Shown here one piece after another: positions 18,359 through 29,128 of a stretch of DNA of 64,000 bases. The first letter of the stretch is position 1, and every line of letters starts with the position of its first letter. Below the pieces are notes generated by a model. The model saw only the letters and a program-made list of their open reading frames with translations. It ran no database searches and was not told the origin of the DNA. The translations under genes were made by a program, and so were the position numbers. This stretch comes from Mangrovimicrobium sp048323675 (lineage in GTDB: Bacteria; Pseudomonadota; Gammaproteobacteria; Pseudomonadales; Halieaceae): positions 434,001 through 498,000 of the forward strand of contig NZ_JBLWFK010000005.1 in the NCBI RefSeq assembly GCF_048323675.1, read 5' to 3'.

Positions 18359-19795
18359 GTGTCTTCGCGGTCTTGCGATAGCGAGCGGGTCCTGTTCTAT
18401 GCGTTCCTGGGCCTGCTGGTGTGGTTGCCGCTACCCTGGGGCAGCAACCGGCCCTGGTCGTGGTCCCTGATGGAAATCTGCACCGCCCTGCTTACTCTCG
18501 GTGTGCTCGCACTGTTCGTCGCCGGCCGCCTGAAGCCCTCCGCCGCCTTCCGCGCCGCCTGGCCGGTGCTGGTTTGCCTGGCGCTGGTGTGTCTGTGGAT
18601 TCGCCTGCAGGCCGTGGCATTGCCGCCGGCAGTGCTCGCGAACCTGTCGCCGGGGGCGTCCGGGATCAATGGTGTGGGTCCTGGGCCGGGCAGTATTTCC
18701 CTGGAGCGTTTTGCCACCCGGGTGGATCTCGGTCTCACCCTCGCCTACCTGCAGCTGTTCGGCCTTACCCTGTTGCTGGTCACGTCGCGGGAGCGGGTCA
18801 AGGCGCTGCTCGCGGTGCTGGTGCTCGGCGGCGTTTTCCAGGCCGCCTACGGCACCTTTCTCACGCTGTCGGGCTTCCAGTTCGACTACGTGTTGTTGAA
18901 AGAGGTCAACACCGGCGCGGCGACGGGCACCTATATCAACCGCAACCACCTCGCCGGCTACCTGGAAATGACCCTGGCGCTCGGCATCGGGATGATGGTC
19001 GGCACCCTGCAGGAGAACAACCGCCGGGCGAGTAGCTGGCGGCAGGCGCTGCGCCGGGGGCTCAGGTTGCTGCTCAGCGAAAAGGTGCGCCTGCGGGTCT
19101 ACCTCACGGTGATGGTTATCGGCCTGGTGATGACGCGCTCGCGCATGGGTAACTCGGCCTTTTTCATCAGCCTCACCCTGGCCGTCGTCTACTGGGTGAT
19201 CGCCAGCGGGCGGCTGTCGCGGGGTACGCTGCTGCTGTTCGCCAGCCTGCTGGTGGTGGATATCTGGGTCGTGGGCAACTTCTTCGGCATTCACCGGGTG
19301 GTGGAGCGCCTGGAGGCCACCTCGCTGGCATCGGAGCAGCGCGACGAGGTGGCCTTCGACACGCTGGCGGCGATTGCCGACTACCCGCTGACCGGTACCG
19401 GCGCGGGGAGTTTCTATGCCATCTTTCCCCTGTACCAGCGCGGCGAGGTGGAGCCCTACTACGATCACGCGCACAACGATTACGCGGAGTTCGCCGTGGA
19501 GCTGGGCCTGCCGGCCACGGCCCTGCTGGGTGTGGCGGCGGCCGCCTCGCTGTGGGCGGCGTTGGCGGCCACCCGGCGCCGCCGGGACCGCCTGTTGCGC
19601 GGGCTCGGCCTGGGCGCCTCCATGGGCATGGTGTCCCTGCTGATTCACTCGGTGGTGGATTTCAACCTGCAAATTCCCGCCAACGCGGCCCTGTTCGTGG
19701 TGCTGATGGCGCTGGGCTGGGTCAGCCTGCATCTCGGGCGCGGCCATCCAGCGAGATCGCCAGCGCCCGCCCGGGAGGCAGCAGCCCTGGTCTAA
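18359..19795 (+). CDS. O-antigen ligase / Wzy_C family membrane protein
   Basis: Predicted to ligate or polymerise glycan chains on the periplasmic face. 478 residues, GTG start, about 12 helices. The conserved periplasmic loop lies around 320-375 and contains GTGAGSFYAIFP and HAHNDYAEFAVELG, the hallmark histidine-bearing motif of the Wzy_C/WaaL family. It starts 11 bp after the small secreted protein. Ligase versus second polymerase cannot be told from sequence. Confidence 0.88.
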   Translation: MSSRSCDSERVLFYAFLGLLVWLPLPWGSNRPWSWSLMEICTALLTLGVLALFVAGRLKPSAAFRAAWPVLVCLALVCLWIRLQAVALPPAVLANLSPGASGINGVGPGPGSISLERFATRVDLGLTLAYLQLFGLTLLLVTSRERVKALLAVLVLGGVFQAAYGTFLTLSGFQFDYVLLKEVNTGAATGTYINRNHLAGYLEMTLALGIGMMVGTLQENNRRASSWRQALRRGLRLLLSEKVRLRVYLTVMVIGLVMTRSRMGNSAFFISLTLAVVYWVIASGRLSRGTLLLFASLLVVDIWVVGNFFGIHRVVERLEATSLASEQRDEVAFDTLAAIADYPLTGTGAGSFYAIFPLYQRGEVEPYYDHAHNDYAEFAVELGLPATALLGVAAAASLWAALAATRRRRDRLLRGLGLGASMGMVSLLIHSVVDFNLQIPANAALFVVLMALGWVSLHLGRGHPARSPAPAREAAALV

Positions 19796-19825
19796 GTAGC
19801 GAGTACGGCGGGCGAGTTCACGGTG

Positions 19826-20884
19826 TTACACCTGCTGTTTGCGCACGGACCAGATAAAGCTGTCGTACCAGAAGTGCATGATCGACACGGTCAGGGTGAG
19901 CGCCCACAGCGCGGTGATGCTGGTGTCCGAGAGCTCTGCCCACAAGCCGTAGCCGAAGGTGGCTCCCAGGAACAGGGCCAGGGCCAGGTATTTGCCGTTG
20001 GGCAGCGAGCCCACCCGGAACAGCCGTACCAGGTTGCCCTGCTCCCGGGCCCAGACGATGCCGAAATACTGCAGGGCGTGGAAGAAGTTCATGATGAAGA
20101 AGGCTTCCCCCCAGGTGTTGAAGCCCCAGGTGAGGATAGAGACCGCGCCAGTGCTGGCCAGCAGGTAGACCTTGAGCGGCGAAACCCGGTAGCCCTGCCG
20201 GGACAGCCGCCACTGGGCGTGCAGGTAGTAGAGCAGGAAGGCGCAGCCGAGGGCGATCACCGCCCAGGCATAGTATTGCTGGTGCCCTTCCATGTAGGCG
20301 GGTATCCGGGTGAAAAAGGTGGCGCCCACTTCCTCGAACTCTGCGAAATCCTCGAAGTGGTCGATCATGGTCACCCCCGCGAGGATGGGCCCGGCGTACA
20401 GCAGCAGGTTGAGCCAGTAGTCCAGTTGGCGGCCCGCCGCGGGGTCGTTGCCCCACTTGTTGTCGTAGATGCGCGCGAAGCCGAAGGTCTGCAGCGCGGA
20501 ATGGTACACGTCCCAGAAAGTGGCCAGCACGGAAACGCAGATCAGCGCCCAGTTGGAACTCAGCATGGCCAGGTAGAGCAGGAGCGGCACCAGCACGAAG
20601 CGGCGTGGAAAGCTGCGGAAGATGGCCGGATTGCCGTGGCTGCGGAAAAACACGGCCACCAGGTGGGCGTGGATGAACACGCCGATCAGCAGCCCGCTGG
20701 GGCTGAAATCGTAACCCGCCAGCTCGAACCCGGCGTCACTGAACCAGGTGCCGGTAATGACAAAACCCAGTCCCAGCGCCGCCACCGGCGGCAGCAGGAA
20801 GAGCAGCCAGTCGTAGGCGGGATTGACGATGTAGGCGCTGCGGGGAAGGGCCGATGCTGCGGCGCCTGTGGCAGCGGTGTCCAT
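19826..20884 (-). CDS. Multi-pass membrane protein with conserved-looking histidines, unknown
   Basis: 352 residues with about 8-9 predicted helices. Histidines and acids fall at helix ends: IHAHLVAVFF near 80-90, FWDVYHSALQTFG near 133-145, MNFFHALQYFG near 270-280 and MHFWYDSF near 335-342. Such spacing is seen in membrane di-iron or haem proteins, but I do not recognise the family. Its ATG follows directly on the stop of the WecA-like gene, so the two are one transcription unit and a role in lipid-linked sugar chemistry is possible. Confidence 0.6.
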   Translation of the reverse strand: MDTAATGAAASALPRSAYIVNPAYDWLLFLLPPVAALGLGFVITGTWFSDAGFELAGYDFSPSGLLIGVFIHAHLVAVFFRSHGNPAIFRSFPRRFVLVPLLLYLAMLSSNWALICVSVLATFWDVYHSALQTFGFARIYDNKWGNDPAAGRQLDYWLNLLLYAGPILAGVTMIDHFEDFAEFEEVGATFFTRIPAYMEGHQQYYAWAVIALGCAFLLYYLHAQWRLSRQGYRVSPLKVYLLASTGAVSILTWGFNTWGEAFFIMNFFHALQYFGIVWAREQGNLVRLFRVGSLPNGKYLALALFLGATFGYGLWAELSDTSITALWALTLTVSIMHFWYDSFIWSVRKQQV

Positions 20885-21934
20885 TCAGGCCGGGTGGTTG
20901 TGCTCGCTGCGCCGCGCCTTCATCCATTCCGCGATCCGCTGTGAACGCACCACGAACAGGCAGTGCAGGATGAACAGCAGGAAGTAGCAGGCGAGGCTGA
21001 TCCAGGCCGGCACGGCCTCCAGCAGCACGCCGGTAAGCGCGCAGCCCCAGCCGTGGACGCACAATAAAGCCAGGGTCTGGCGGGCGTTTAAGCCCATGCC
21101 CATCAGGCAGTAGTGGATGTGGTCGCGGTCGGCGTCCATCAGGCTGCGGCCGGCGCGCAGGCGGCGAATCATGGTGCCCAGCATGTCCATCAGGGGCACG
21201 GTCACCAGCCACAGGGCGGTCACCGGTTGAATCAGGGGATTGCTCCCCTGGGAAAAGTACACCAGCGTCGCGGTAACGCACACACCCAGGGTGATACTGC
21301 CGGCGTCGCCGAGAAAGACCTTGGGCAACCAGCGATTGTTGGGGCCGAGGTTGAACAGCAGGAACACACCCAGCGGCACCAGCAGGATCAGCAGGTGATC
21401 GGTGCCCGGGTGGCCTGCGTTCAGCGCCAGTATGTAGAGAACCAACAGCGGCAGCGCAATCAGCGAGGCGGCGAGGCCATCGATGCCGTCGATCATGTTG
21501 TAGGCATTGGTCAGGCCGGCAACCGCCAGTGCGGTCAGCGGTATGCTCAGCCACAACAGGGGGATGTCGCCGTGGCCAAGCAGGTTGCCCACGTTGTGGA
21601 TGGCGACCCCGCCCACCGTGGCCAGCTGGATGCCGGCGCCGAATTCCAGCACCAGGCGCAGGCCGGCGTGAACGTGGCCCATGTCGTCGTACACCGCCAG
21701 TGCGAAAAGCGGGGCGATGATGGTCAGTACGCCGACGTTAAACTGGTTGAAGCCCAGCAGGAAGTTACCCACGAGGATGCTCAGGACGATGGCGATACCG
21801 CCGGTCAGGGGTACGCTCCCCAAGTGGCGTTTGCGGTGGTCCGGGTGGTCGACCAGGCCCGCGCGCCGGCCCACGATCGCGCAGAGCAGGGCGATGGGGT
21901 AGGCGAAAAACGCCAGCGAGAGTATCAGTTGCAT
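20885..21934 (-). CDS. WecA-like undecaprenyl-phosphate sugar-1-phosphate transferase
   Basis: MraY/WecA-family polyprenyl-phosphate transferase that starts repeat-unit synthesis by loading a HexNAc-1-phosphate on undecaprenyl phosphate. 349 residues, about 11 helices. Motifs: DHPDHRKRH and PLTGGIAI near 28-50, LAVYDDMGH near 83 (catalytic Asp pair), LTNAYNMIDGIDGLAA (about 154-169), KVFLGDAGS near 217, and the C-terminal DRDHIHYCL. All expected residues are present. It is followed directly by the unknown membrane gene. Confidence 0.92.
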   Translation of the reverse strand: MQLILSLAFFAYPIALLCAIVGRRAGLVDHPDHRKRHLGSVPLTGGIAIVLSILVGNFLLGFNQFNVGVLTIIAPLFALAVYDDMGHVHAGLRLVLEFGAGIQLATVGGVAIHNVGNLLGHGDIPLLWLSIPLTALAVAGLTNAYNMIDGIDGLAASLIALPLLVLYILALNAGHPGTDHLLILLVPLGVFLLFNLGPNNRWLPKVFLGDAGSITLGVCVTATLVYFSQGSNPLIQPVTALWLVTVPLMDMLGTMIRRLRAGRSLMDADRDHIHYCLMGMGLNARQTLALLCVHGWGCALTGVLLEAVPAWISLACYFLLFILHCLFVVRSQRIAEWMKARRSEHNHPA

Positions 21935-22330
21935 GTCGGGTCCTTCCGGGCCGGAAATCCATATTGTTGCGCAATTAACGATGCTTCGGGTTACAAAAGC
22001 ATGACAATGCGAGGCAGCTCACAAACCGGATTCTTTGATACGGAAGGCGAAAGGCACAACTGGGCAGGAGTGTTGGCTTGTTTTTACAGTGGGCTGCTTG
22101 CAGCCACCGCTGCCACATGGGTTGTTTACTTTCCTGCTTAAAAAAGATTCTAGCAAAAAAAATGCGGTCGGCAAGATTTTCCGGGCAATCCATTGGCCCG
22201 GCGCTCTGTGAATTTACTCCAATCCGCACTGGCCCCGGACCTTGCCGCGATATAAAGTCAATGCGTGTCCTGGCGGGGCAGTCCAGCGCCAGGTGCAGGG
22301 GGCCGGGAGTGTGGATAAAGGGAATTTTCG
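21935..22330. other. Non-coding gap between wecA-like and vanZ-like genes
   Basis: 396 bp between divergent genes. It should hold both promoters, but no strong sigma70 pair stands out. A 46-codon frame at 22001-22141 with one hydrophobic stretch near its end is present. It has no ribosome site, so I do not call it a gene. Confidence 0.5.
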
Positions 22331-22771
22331 ATGACGCAACAGGGTTTCCGCATTCTCGGGGCGTTGAGCCCCCTGTTCGTTCTGGCAATCCTCGCCATCC
22401 CCGGTGCTTATGTCGAAGCCCTTGTTGACTGGTTGAACAGGTTTCTCTCACTCAACATTCAGGGCCCTTCCCTTGCTGTCGGCTGGCAGGACAAACTGGT
22501 ACACGCGATGTTGTTTTTTGCCATGGCTTACTGCGTCGTGCGGGCCAACTACTTTCCCGATTACTCCCTGCTGTGGCTGTTGCCGCCACTGTTGGCCTAT
22601 GCGGCGTTTACCGAGGGCGTGCAGTATTTCGTACCCCGCCGGGTGCCCAGTACGCTGGATTTTCTGGCGGATGCGGCGGGGGTTTGCGCCGGGATGGCAT
22701 GCGCGTGCTGGTGGGCCGGCAGCGGAATCAACAGGCCCGTTAGTGAACCAGGCACAAATTATTTGCGGTAA
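22331..22771 (+). CDS. VanZ-family membrane protein
   Basis: 146-residue protein with four predicted helices. It carries the VanZ-like residues: WQDKLVHAMLFFAMAY near 48-63 (D, K, H, F), an FTEGVQYFVPRRVPSTLDFLADAAGV block (E..Q, R, D near 92-117) and a final Gly-rich helix. VanZ relatives are common in EPS loci but their reaction is not known. Its 3' end overlaps the convergent epimerase gene by 13 bp. Confidence 0.82.
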   Translation: MTQQGFRILGALSPLFVLAILAIPGAYVEALVDWLNRFLSLNIQGPSLAVGWQDKLVHAMLFFAMAYCVVRANYFPDYSLLWLLPPLLAYAAFTEGVQYFVPRRVPSTLDFLADAAGVCAGMACACWWAGSGINRPVSEPGTNYLR

Positions 22772-23766
22772 TACGCCCTGTACCAATCGATAAAACGGGA
22801 TACGCCCTCGGTGATCGGCGTCGCCGGCCGGTAACCCACCGCCGCCTCCAGCGCTGCGATATCGGCATAGGTGGCCGGTACGTCGCCGGGTTGCATCGGC
22901 AGCAGTTCTTTCTCCGCGCGCATGCCCAGGGCATCCTCGATGGCGGCAATGAAATCGAGCAGCTTTACCGGCTGGTTATTGCCGATATTGAAGAGGCGGT
23001 AGGGCGCGCTGCTGGTGCCCGGGTCCGGGACGGCGGCGTCCCAGTCCGTATTCTGCCGGGCTGGCCTGTCCAGCACCCGGACCACGCCTTCCACGATGTC
23101 GTCGATATAGGTGAAGTCCCGCTGCATCTCGCCGTGGTTGAACACCTTGATCGGTTGTCCTTCCAGAATGGCCCGGGTGAACAGGAAGAGTGCCATGTCC
23201 GGCCTTCCCCACGGCCCGTAAACCGTGAAAAATCGCAGGCCGGTCGTCGGCAGGCGGAAGAGGTGCGAATAGGTATGGGCCATCAGTTCGTTGGCCTTCT
23301 TGCTGGCGGCATACAGGGATACCGGGTGATCCACGTTGTCGTGGACTGAAAACGGCATGCTGGTGTTCATGCCGTAGACCGAACTGCTGCTGGCGTAGAC
23401 CAGGTGGCCGGTGCCCTGGTGGCGACAGCATTCGAGGATATTGGTGAAGCCGACGATATTGCTGTCGATATAGGCGTGGGGGTTTTCCAGCGAGTAGCGC
23501 ACCCCGGCCTGGGCGGCGAGGTTGATGACGCCGTCGAAGTGCTGCCCGGCGAACAGCTCTTCCAGGCGGGGGCGGTCCTCCAGCGAACAGCGCACGAAGC
23601 TGAAGCCGGGCGTGCCCTGCAGTTGCGCGAGGCGCGCTTCTTTCAGGTTGACGTCGTAGTAGTCGTTGAGATTGTCGAGGCCCACCACCTCGTCGCCCCG
23701 CGCCAGCAGCGCGCGGCAAACGTGGAAGCCGATAAAGCCGGCGGCGCCGGTAACCAGTACTTGCAT
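22759..23766 (-). CDS. NAD-dependent UDP-uronate 4-epimerase-like protein
   Basis: Extended SDR epimerase, 335 residues, closest to CapI/LpsL-type UDP-glucuronate 4-epimerases. Features: nucleotide motif TGAAGFIGFHV (6-16), the DNLNDYYDVNLK segment (31-42) typical of uronate epimerases, LAAQAGVRYS, catalytic SSSSVYG and YAASKKANE (Y-x3-K), and RFFTVYGPWGRPDMA. It lies 19 bp downstream of the nucleotide-sugar dehydrogenase gene, so the pair would make and epimerise a UDP-uronic acid for the polymer. Confidence 0.88.
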   Translation of the reverse strand: MQVLVTGAAGFIGFHVCRALLARGDEVVGLDNLNDYYDVNLKEARLAQLQGTPGFSFVRCSLEDRPRLEELFAGQHFDGVINLAAQAGVRYSLENPHAYIDSNIVGFTNILECCRHQGTGHLVYASSSSVYGMNTSMPFSVHDNVDHPVSLYAASKKANELMAHTYSHLFRLPTTGLRFFTVYGPWGRPDMALFLFTRAILEGQPIKVFNHGEMQRDFTYIDDIVEGVVRVLDRPARQNTDWDAAVPDPGTSSAPYRLFNIGNNQPVKLLDFIAAIEDALGMRAEKELLPMQPGDVPATYADIAALEAAVGYRPATPITEGVSRFIDWYRAYYRK

Positions 23767-23785
23767 GGGGAACTCCTTATCCCGG

Positions 23786-25057
<1,272 letters not shown>

Positions 25058-25344
25058 AGGCCTTTCCCATCTCGCAAGCCGTAAGTTATGCCCTTGTTAT
25101 AGCGGCAGTTTTTCGTATCCACATTGCCCTAAAAAAAGGCTGAAATACAGTCCGGGTTGGGGAAAAGTCAGGTTCCCGGGATGCGGTGCGCGCATTGCGG
25201 GGCGTTCTTCCGGGCACTCCCGTTCGCAGCCTCAATCGGGTTCCCGCGGCGCTGGCCCGGCGCCGGCTGAATCCCCTTGCCGGGCGAAAGCGTTTACACT
25301 GGTGCCCTCGGAAATATCTGCGAACACACTCAGGGAAAGACACC

Positions 25345-26361
25345 ATGTCGCATACAGTTCTTGTCACCGGTGGCGCTGGCTATATTGGTAGCCATGCCTG
25401 TATAGCACTGCAGGAAGCGGGCTATGACACGGTGGTTCTCGACAATTTCTGTAACAGCAGCGCGGTGGCCATCCGCCGGGTCGAAGGTATCTGTGGGGCG
25501 ACTATCCCGCTGATCGAAGGTGATATTCGCGAGGCCGTAGTGCTCGATCGCCTGTTTGGCGAGTACGCGATCGACGCTGTCATGCACTTTGCCGGGCTCA
25601 AGGCGGTGGGAGAGTCGGTCGAGTTGCCGCTGAGCTACTACGACAACAATGTGCATGGCAGCCTGGTGCTGCTCGAGGCCATGCAGCGAGCCGGGGTGAA
25701 GCGCCTGCTGTTTTCCTCCTCGGCGACCGTCTACGGCGATCCCGCGTCGGTACCCATCCGCGAGGATTTCCCCACCGGTGCCACCAACCCCTACGGCCGT
25801 TCCAAGCTGATGGTGGAGGAAATCCTCGCTGACTGGCAGCACGCCCAGCCCGACTGGAGTATCGGCAGGTTGCGTTACTTCAATCCGGTGGGCGCACATC
25901 CCAGCGGGCGTATTGGCGAGGACCCGCAGGGCCCGCCCAACAACCTGATGCCCTTTATCGCCCAGGTGGCGGTCGGGCGGCGGGAGAAGCTTGCCGTATT
26001 CGGCAGCGACTACCCGACACCCGACGGGACCGGCGTCCGCGACTACATCCACGTCATGGACCTGGTGGAAGGGCATGTGGCCGCGCTCGACCACCTGCTG
26101 CGCAACACCGGCCTGTTGACCGTGAACCTGGGTACCGGCCAGGGCGCGTCGGTGCTGGAACTGGTGCGCGCCTTCGAGCGGGCATCGGGGCGGGCGATAC
26201 CCTATGAAATCGTCGGTCGCCGCGCCGGCGACATTGCCGCCTGTTGGGCCGACCCGGCCATGGCAATTGACCTGCTGGGCTGGCGCGCGACCCGCAGCGT
26301 CGAGGAAATGTGTGCCGATACCTGGCGCTGGCAGGAGGCCAATCCGGATGGTTACAGCTGA
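25345..26361 (+). CDS. galE: UDP-glucose 4-epimerase
   Basis: Interconverts UDP-glucose and UDP-galactose. 338 residues from the ATG at 25345, preceded by AGGGAAAG; the frame is open further upstream but the family start is clear. Motifs: VLVTGGAGYIGSHA (5-18), VLDNFCNS, MHFAGLKAVGES near 81, SSSATVYG near 124, the Y-x3-K pair in NPYGRSKLMVEE near 149, and RYFNPVGAHPSG. The whole length matches bacterial GalE (about 338). Likely supplies galactose units to the polysaccharide locus. A strong hairpin covers its stop codon. Confidence 0.96.
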   Translation: MSHTVLVTGGAGYIGSHACIALQEAGYDTVVLDNFCNSSAVAIRRVEGICGATIPLIEGDIREAVVLDRLFGEYAIDAVMHFAGLKAVGESVELPLSYYDNNVHGSLVLLEAMQRAGVKRLLFSSSATVYGDPASVPIREDFPTGATNPYGRSKLMVEEILADWQHAQPDWSIGRLRYFNPVGAHPSGRIGEDPQGPPNNLMPFIAQVAVGRREKLAVFGSDYPTPDGTGVRDYIHVMDLVEGHVAALDHLLRNTGLLTVNLGTGQGASVLELVRAFERASGRAIPYEIVGRRAGDIAACWADPAMAIDLLGWRATRSVEEMCADTWRWQEANPDGYS

Positions 26362-26398
26362 GTCCGCGGTGGGCCGGCGGCACCGCGGACTCAGCTGT
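26354..26398. repeat. 18-bp inverted repeat over the galE stop codon
   Basis: Perfect 18-bp arms (26354-26371 and 26381-26398; left arm core CAGCTGAGTCCGCGGTG) around a 9-base loop. The galE TGA (26359-26361) lies inside the left arm. No T-run follows, so it is not a classic terminator. An mRNA-stabilising or attenuating hairpin between galE and the ydcF-like gene is more likely. Confidence 0.75.
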
Positions 26399-26417
26399 GA
26401 CCGGCCGGTGACGCCCG

Positions 26418-27185
26418 GTGCCTGATTTCGGTTTCGCACTGACCAAGCTCCTGTCTCTACTGGTCTACCCTGTAAGTCAGTGTTTACTCTTGTTGATCCT
26501 GGGGATGCTCCTCTGGCGTTGGCGAAGGTTCGCCCTGGCCTGCTGCATCCTCGCCACGTCCTGGCTTTACCTGTGCTCCACGGCCTGGTTTGCGGACTGG
26601 GTCATGGGCACCCTCGAGATGCAGTTCCCGCCGCAAGCCCTGTCGGTTATTCCACCGGCGGACGCCATCGTGGTGCTGGGTGGCGCGACCCGTGGATATA
26701 CCCACATGGCCAGTCACGCCGACCTCAATGCACAGGCGGACCGGCTGGTCCAGGCCGCCCTGCTCTACCGGGCGGGCAAGGCACCGCTGGTCCTGTTTTC
26801 CGGCGGCTCGGGCACTGGTGGTCCCCCTGAAGCGGAGCAGATGGTGGGCTACCTGGAGCTGATGGGCATTCCGCGCAAGGCCATTTTGCTCGAGCGCGGC
26901 AGTACGGATACCCGCGAGAACGCGTTGAATTCCGCGCGACTCCTCAGGCTGAAAGGCCTGCAGTCGATATTGCTGGTGACCTCGGGCTTCCACATGCCGC
27001 GCGCCCAGGCGCTATTCGCCCGCCAGGGCTTGCTGGTGATCCCCGCGCCCACCGATTTCCAGCGTCCGGTCGGCCCGCCCGCTGTGCCGCGATGGCTGCC
27101 CATGGTTGATGACCTGCAGCGCACGACCTGGGCGCTCAGGGAATATGTCGGGCTGATCTGGTACCGTTTGCAGGGCTGGCTGTAA
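26418..27185 (+). CDS. YdcF/ElyC-like DUF218 membrane protein
   Basis: 255 residues, GTG start. Two N-terminal helices (about 10-30 and 35-60), then a DUF218 domain with ADAIVVLGGATRG near 80, LVFSGGSGTGG-like LFSGGSG near 122, STDTRENALNSARL near 155 and LVTSGFHMPRAQALF near 180. ElyC-type members affect envelope polysaccharide/undecaprenyl-carrier metabolism; the exact reaction is not established. It follows galE after the hairpin and may be co-transcribed. Confidence 0.87.
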   Translation: MPDFGFALTKLLSLLVYPVSQCLLLLILGMLLWRWRRFALACCILATSWLYLCSTAWFADWVMGTLEMQFPPQALSVIPPADAIVVLGGATRGYTHMASHADLNAQADRLVQAALLYRAGKAPLVLFSGGSGTGGPPEAEQMVGYLELMGIPRKAILLERGSTDTRENALNSARLLRLKGLQSILLVTSGFHMPRAQALFARQGLLVIPAPTDFQRPVGPPAVPRWLPMVDDLQRTTWALREYVGLIWYRLQGWL

Positions 27186-27295
27186 AAAACTCTCGACATT
27201 TTTCTGTGACCCGCTTCAATAATTCGTTATGGCGACGGCTTGGTGGGGTAGCCGGGGTCCTATACTGCACCTCCAAGGCACCAGTACGGGATTAT

Positions 27296-29128
27296 ATGAC
27301 CCGGTCGACAATAACAGGCCCAATGGCAATCCTGCTGGCGATTCTCGTCAGCAGCCTGCTATTGCCCGCGGCCGGGGGTGCACACGCCGGTACAGCCGCC
27401 GCGGATGTGCTCGAAGTCAATGCCAGTGACCTGCACGGGGGGCTCGAACTGCGCGCCCAGTGGCACTTCCAGCCGGGAGACGATAGCGGGTGGGCGGCGC
27501 CGGGTTACGACGACAGCAACTGGCAGCGACTGAGCCTGCCACACCGCTGGGAGCGCGGCGGTTACCCGGAAACCGGGCAGATGGCCTGGTACCGCTTGAC
27601 CCTGCAATTTCCTCTCGAAGTGATGGCCAGCGACAATTTGCGCGGCCAACTCGCCATCTCCATCGGCAAGGTAATGAATGCCTATGAACTTTACGCCGGG
27701 GGGCGTCGGCTCGGCGGGGTCGGCCGCATGCCGCCGTTCGCGCAGGGCATCTACGACCAGCAGCAGTTCTATGTCATCCCGGAAGCCCAGATCAGTGCCG
27801 AGGGCCGCTTGGTCCTGGCCCTGCGGGTCTGGGGTGGGGAAGACGCCGCCGTGGCCGCCTGGGGTGGCGGGCCCTATGCGGGAAGCTTCCTGGTCGGGGA
27901 TTACCGCTCCCTGATCCTGAGAGGCGTGGTCGGCGGGCTGCCCGGCCTGCTTTTCTGCGCCCTGAGCCTGGCCTTTGGCGCCCACCACCTGCTGCTCTAC
28001 CTGCGCAATCGCAGCCTGCGCGCCTACCTCTGGTTCAGCCTGCTGGCCGTGGACATGGCGATCTACGGCCTGATGCTGAGCCAGTGGAAATATCTGCTGC
28101 CCTTTGAGTTCCTGACCCTGAAAAAGACGGAATTCGTTAGCTTGTACATCTTTCCGGCCCTGGCCTCGCAGTTGTTGCTGACCCTGATCGACCGCCATGT
28201 GGCGTGGCCCTTGCGGGTTTACCAGTTCGGCTACCTGGTGGCGGGCGCGCTGGTGATACTGGTGCCCGGCGCGTGGATACTCTACGCCAGCCTGCCGCTG
28301 TGGCAGTTGAGCGTGGTACCGATTTTCGTATTCCTGCCCCTGGCACTGTGGCGGGAGGCCCGCCGGGGCAACCGGGAGGCGCGAACCATCCTGCCGGCGG
28401 TGGCATTGTTCCTTGCCACCTGCATCTACGACCTGTTGATCGAAGTGCTCCACCTGGAGGGTATCCGCCTGATGCCACTGGGTTTCCTCGCCATGCTCAT
28501 GGGCATGTCGTTCTCCCTGGTCAACCGCTTCACCTGCATGTTCAACGAATTGGAACAGGAGGTGGCGCAGCGTACCGCCGAACTCATCGACGCCAACATG
28601 CAACTGGTCGAGGCGGCCCGGATAGACCCCCTGACCGGCATGCTCAATCGCCGGGGATTCACCGAGGAAGCCGAGGCTGAGATGTCGCGGATGGCGCGCT
28701 CCGGCGAGCGCTTCTCGATCATCCTGGCCGATGTCGACTACTTCAAACGCTTCAACGATGAATACGGCCATATCTGTGGCGACAATGTCCTGCGCCGGAT
28801 GTCCGAAATCCTCTATCAGCGCACCCGCGACATCGACCAGATCGCCCGCTGGGGCGGCGAGGAATTTATCATGCTGCTGCCCGAAACCGACACCGAGGGC
28901 GCAGTGGTGCTGGCGGAAAAGTTGCGCCATGCGGTGGAAAACGCGGAATTCGATTTCGGTGGCGAGCGCATGCGGATTACCATGACCTTCGGCGTCTCCG
29001 CTTTTCGCACTGGTGACACCCTCGACAGCTGCATTGCCCGCGCCGATACCGCGATGTACCACGGCAAGAAGAATGGCCGCAACCGGGTGATGATCGGCAA
29101 GAGTTCCAGCCTCAGCGTCGTCAGTTGA
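27296..29128 (+). CDS. Membrane diguanylate cyclase (7TM-DISM-like sensor + GGDEF)
   Basis: Makes c-di-GMP from two GTP. Start ATG 27296 gives a clean signal peptide (about 1-31); an upstream GTG at 27206 lacks one. Residues about 40-200 form a periplasmic beta-rich, carbohydrate-binding-like domain (DSNWQRLSLPHRWE). About seven helices follow (210-405), then a coiled coil and the GGDEF domain (about 440-605). The active site is GGEEF (520-524) and an intact inhibitory I-site RDID lies at 511-514. c-di-GMP output next to an EPS locus suggests control of matrix production, inferred from position. Confidence 0.92.
   Translation: MTRSTITGPMAILLAILVSSLLLPAAGGAHAGTAAADVLEVNASDLHGGLELRAQWHFQPGDDSGWAAPGYDDSNWQRLSLPHRWERGGYPETGQMAWYRLTLQFPLEVMASDNLRGQLAISIGKVMNAYELYAGGRRLGGVGRMPPFAQGIYDQQQFYVIPEAQISAEGRLVLALRVWGGEDAAVAAWGGGPYAGSFLVGDYRSLILRGVVGGLPGLLFCALSLAFGAHHLLLYLRNRSLRAYLWFSLLAVDMAIYGLMLSQWKYLLPFEFLTLKKTEFVSLYIFPALASQLLLTLIDRHVAWPLRVYQFGYLVAGALVILVPGAWILYASLPLWQLSVVPIFVFLPLALWREARRGNREARTILPAVALFLATCIYDLLIEVLHLEGIRLMPLGFLAMLMGMSFSLVNRFTCMFNELEQEVAQRTAELIDANMQLVEAARIDPLTGMLNRRGFTEEAEAEMSRMARSGERFSIILADVDYFKRFNDEYGHICGDNVLRRMSEILYQRTRDIDQIARWGGEEFIMLLPETDTEGAVVLAEKLRHAVENAEFDFGGERMRITMTFGVSAFRTGDTLDSCIARADTAMYHGKKNGRNRVMIGKSSSLSVVS

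Noticed and set aside
22001..22141. 46-codon frame with a hydrophobic stretch between the wecA-like and vanZ-like genes
   Set aside because: No ribosome-binding site, no known relatives recognised and no clear coding signal.
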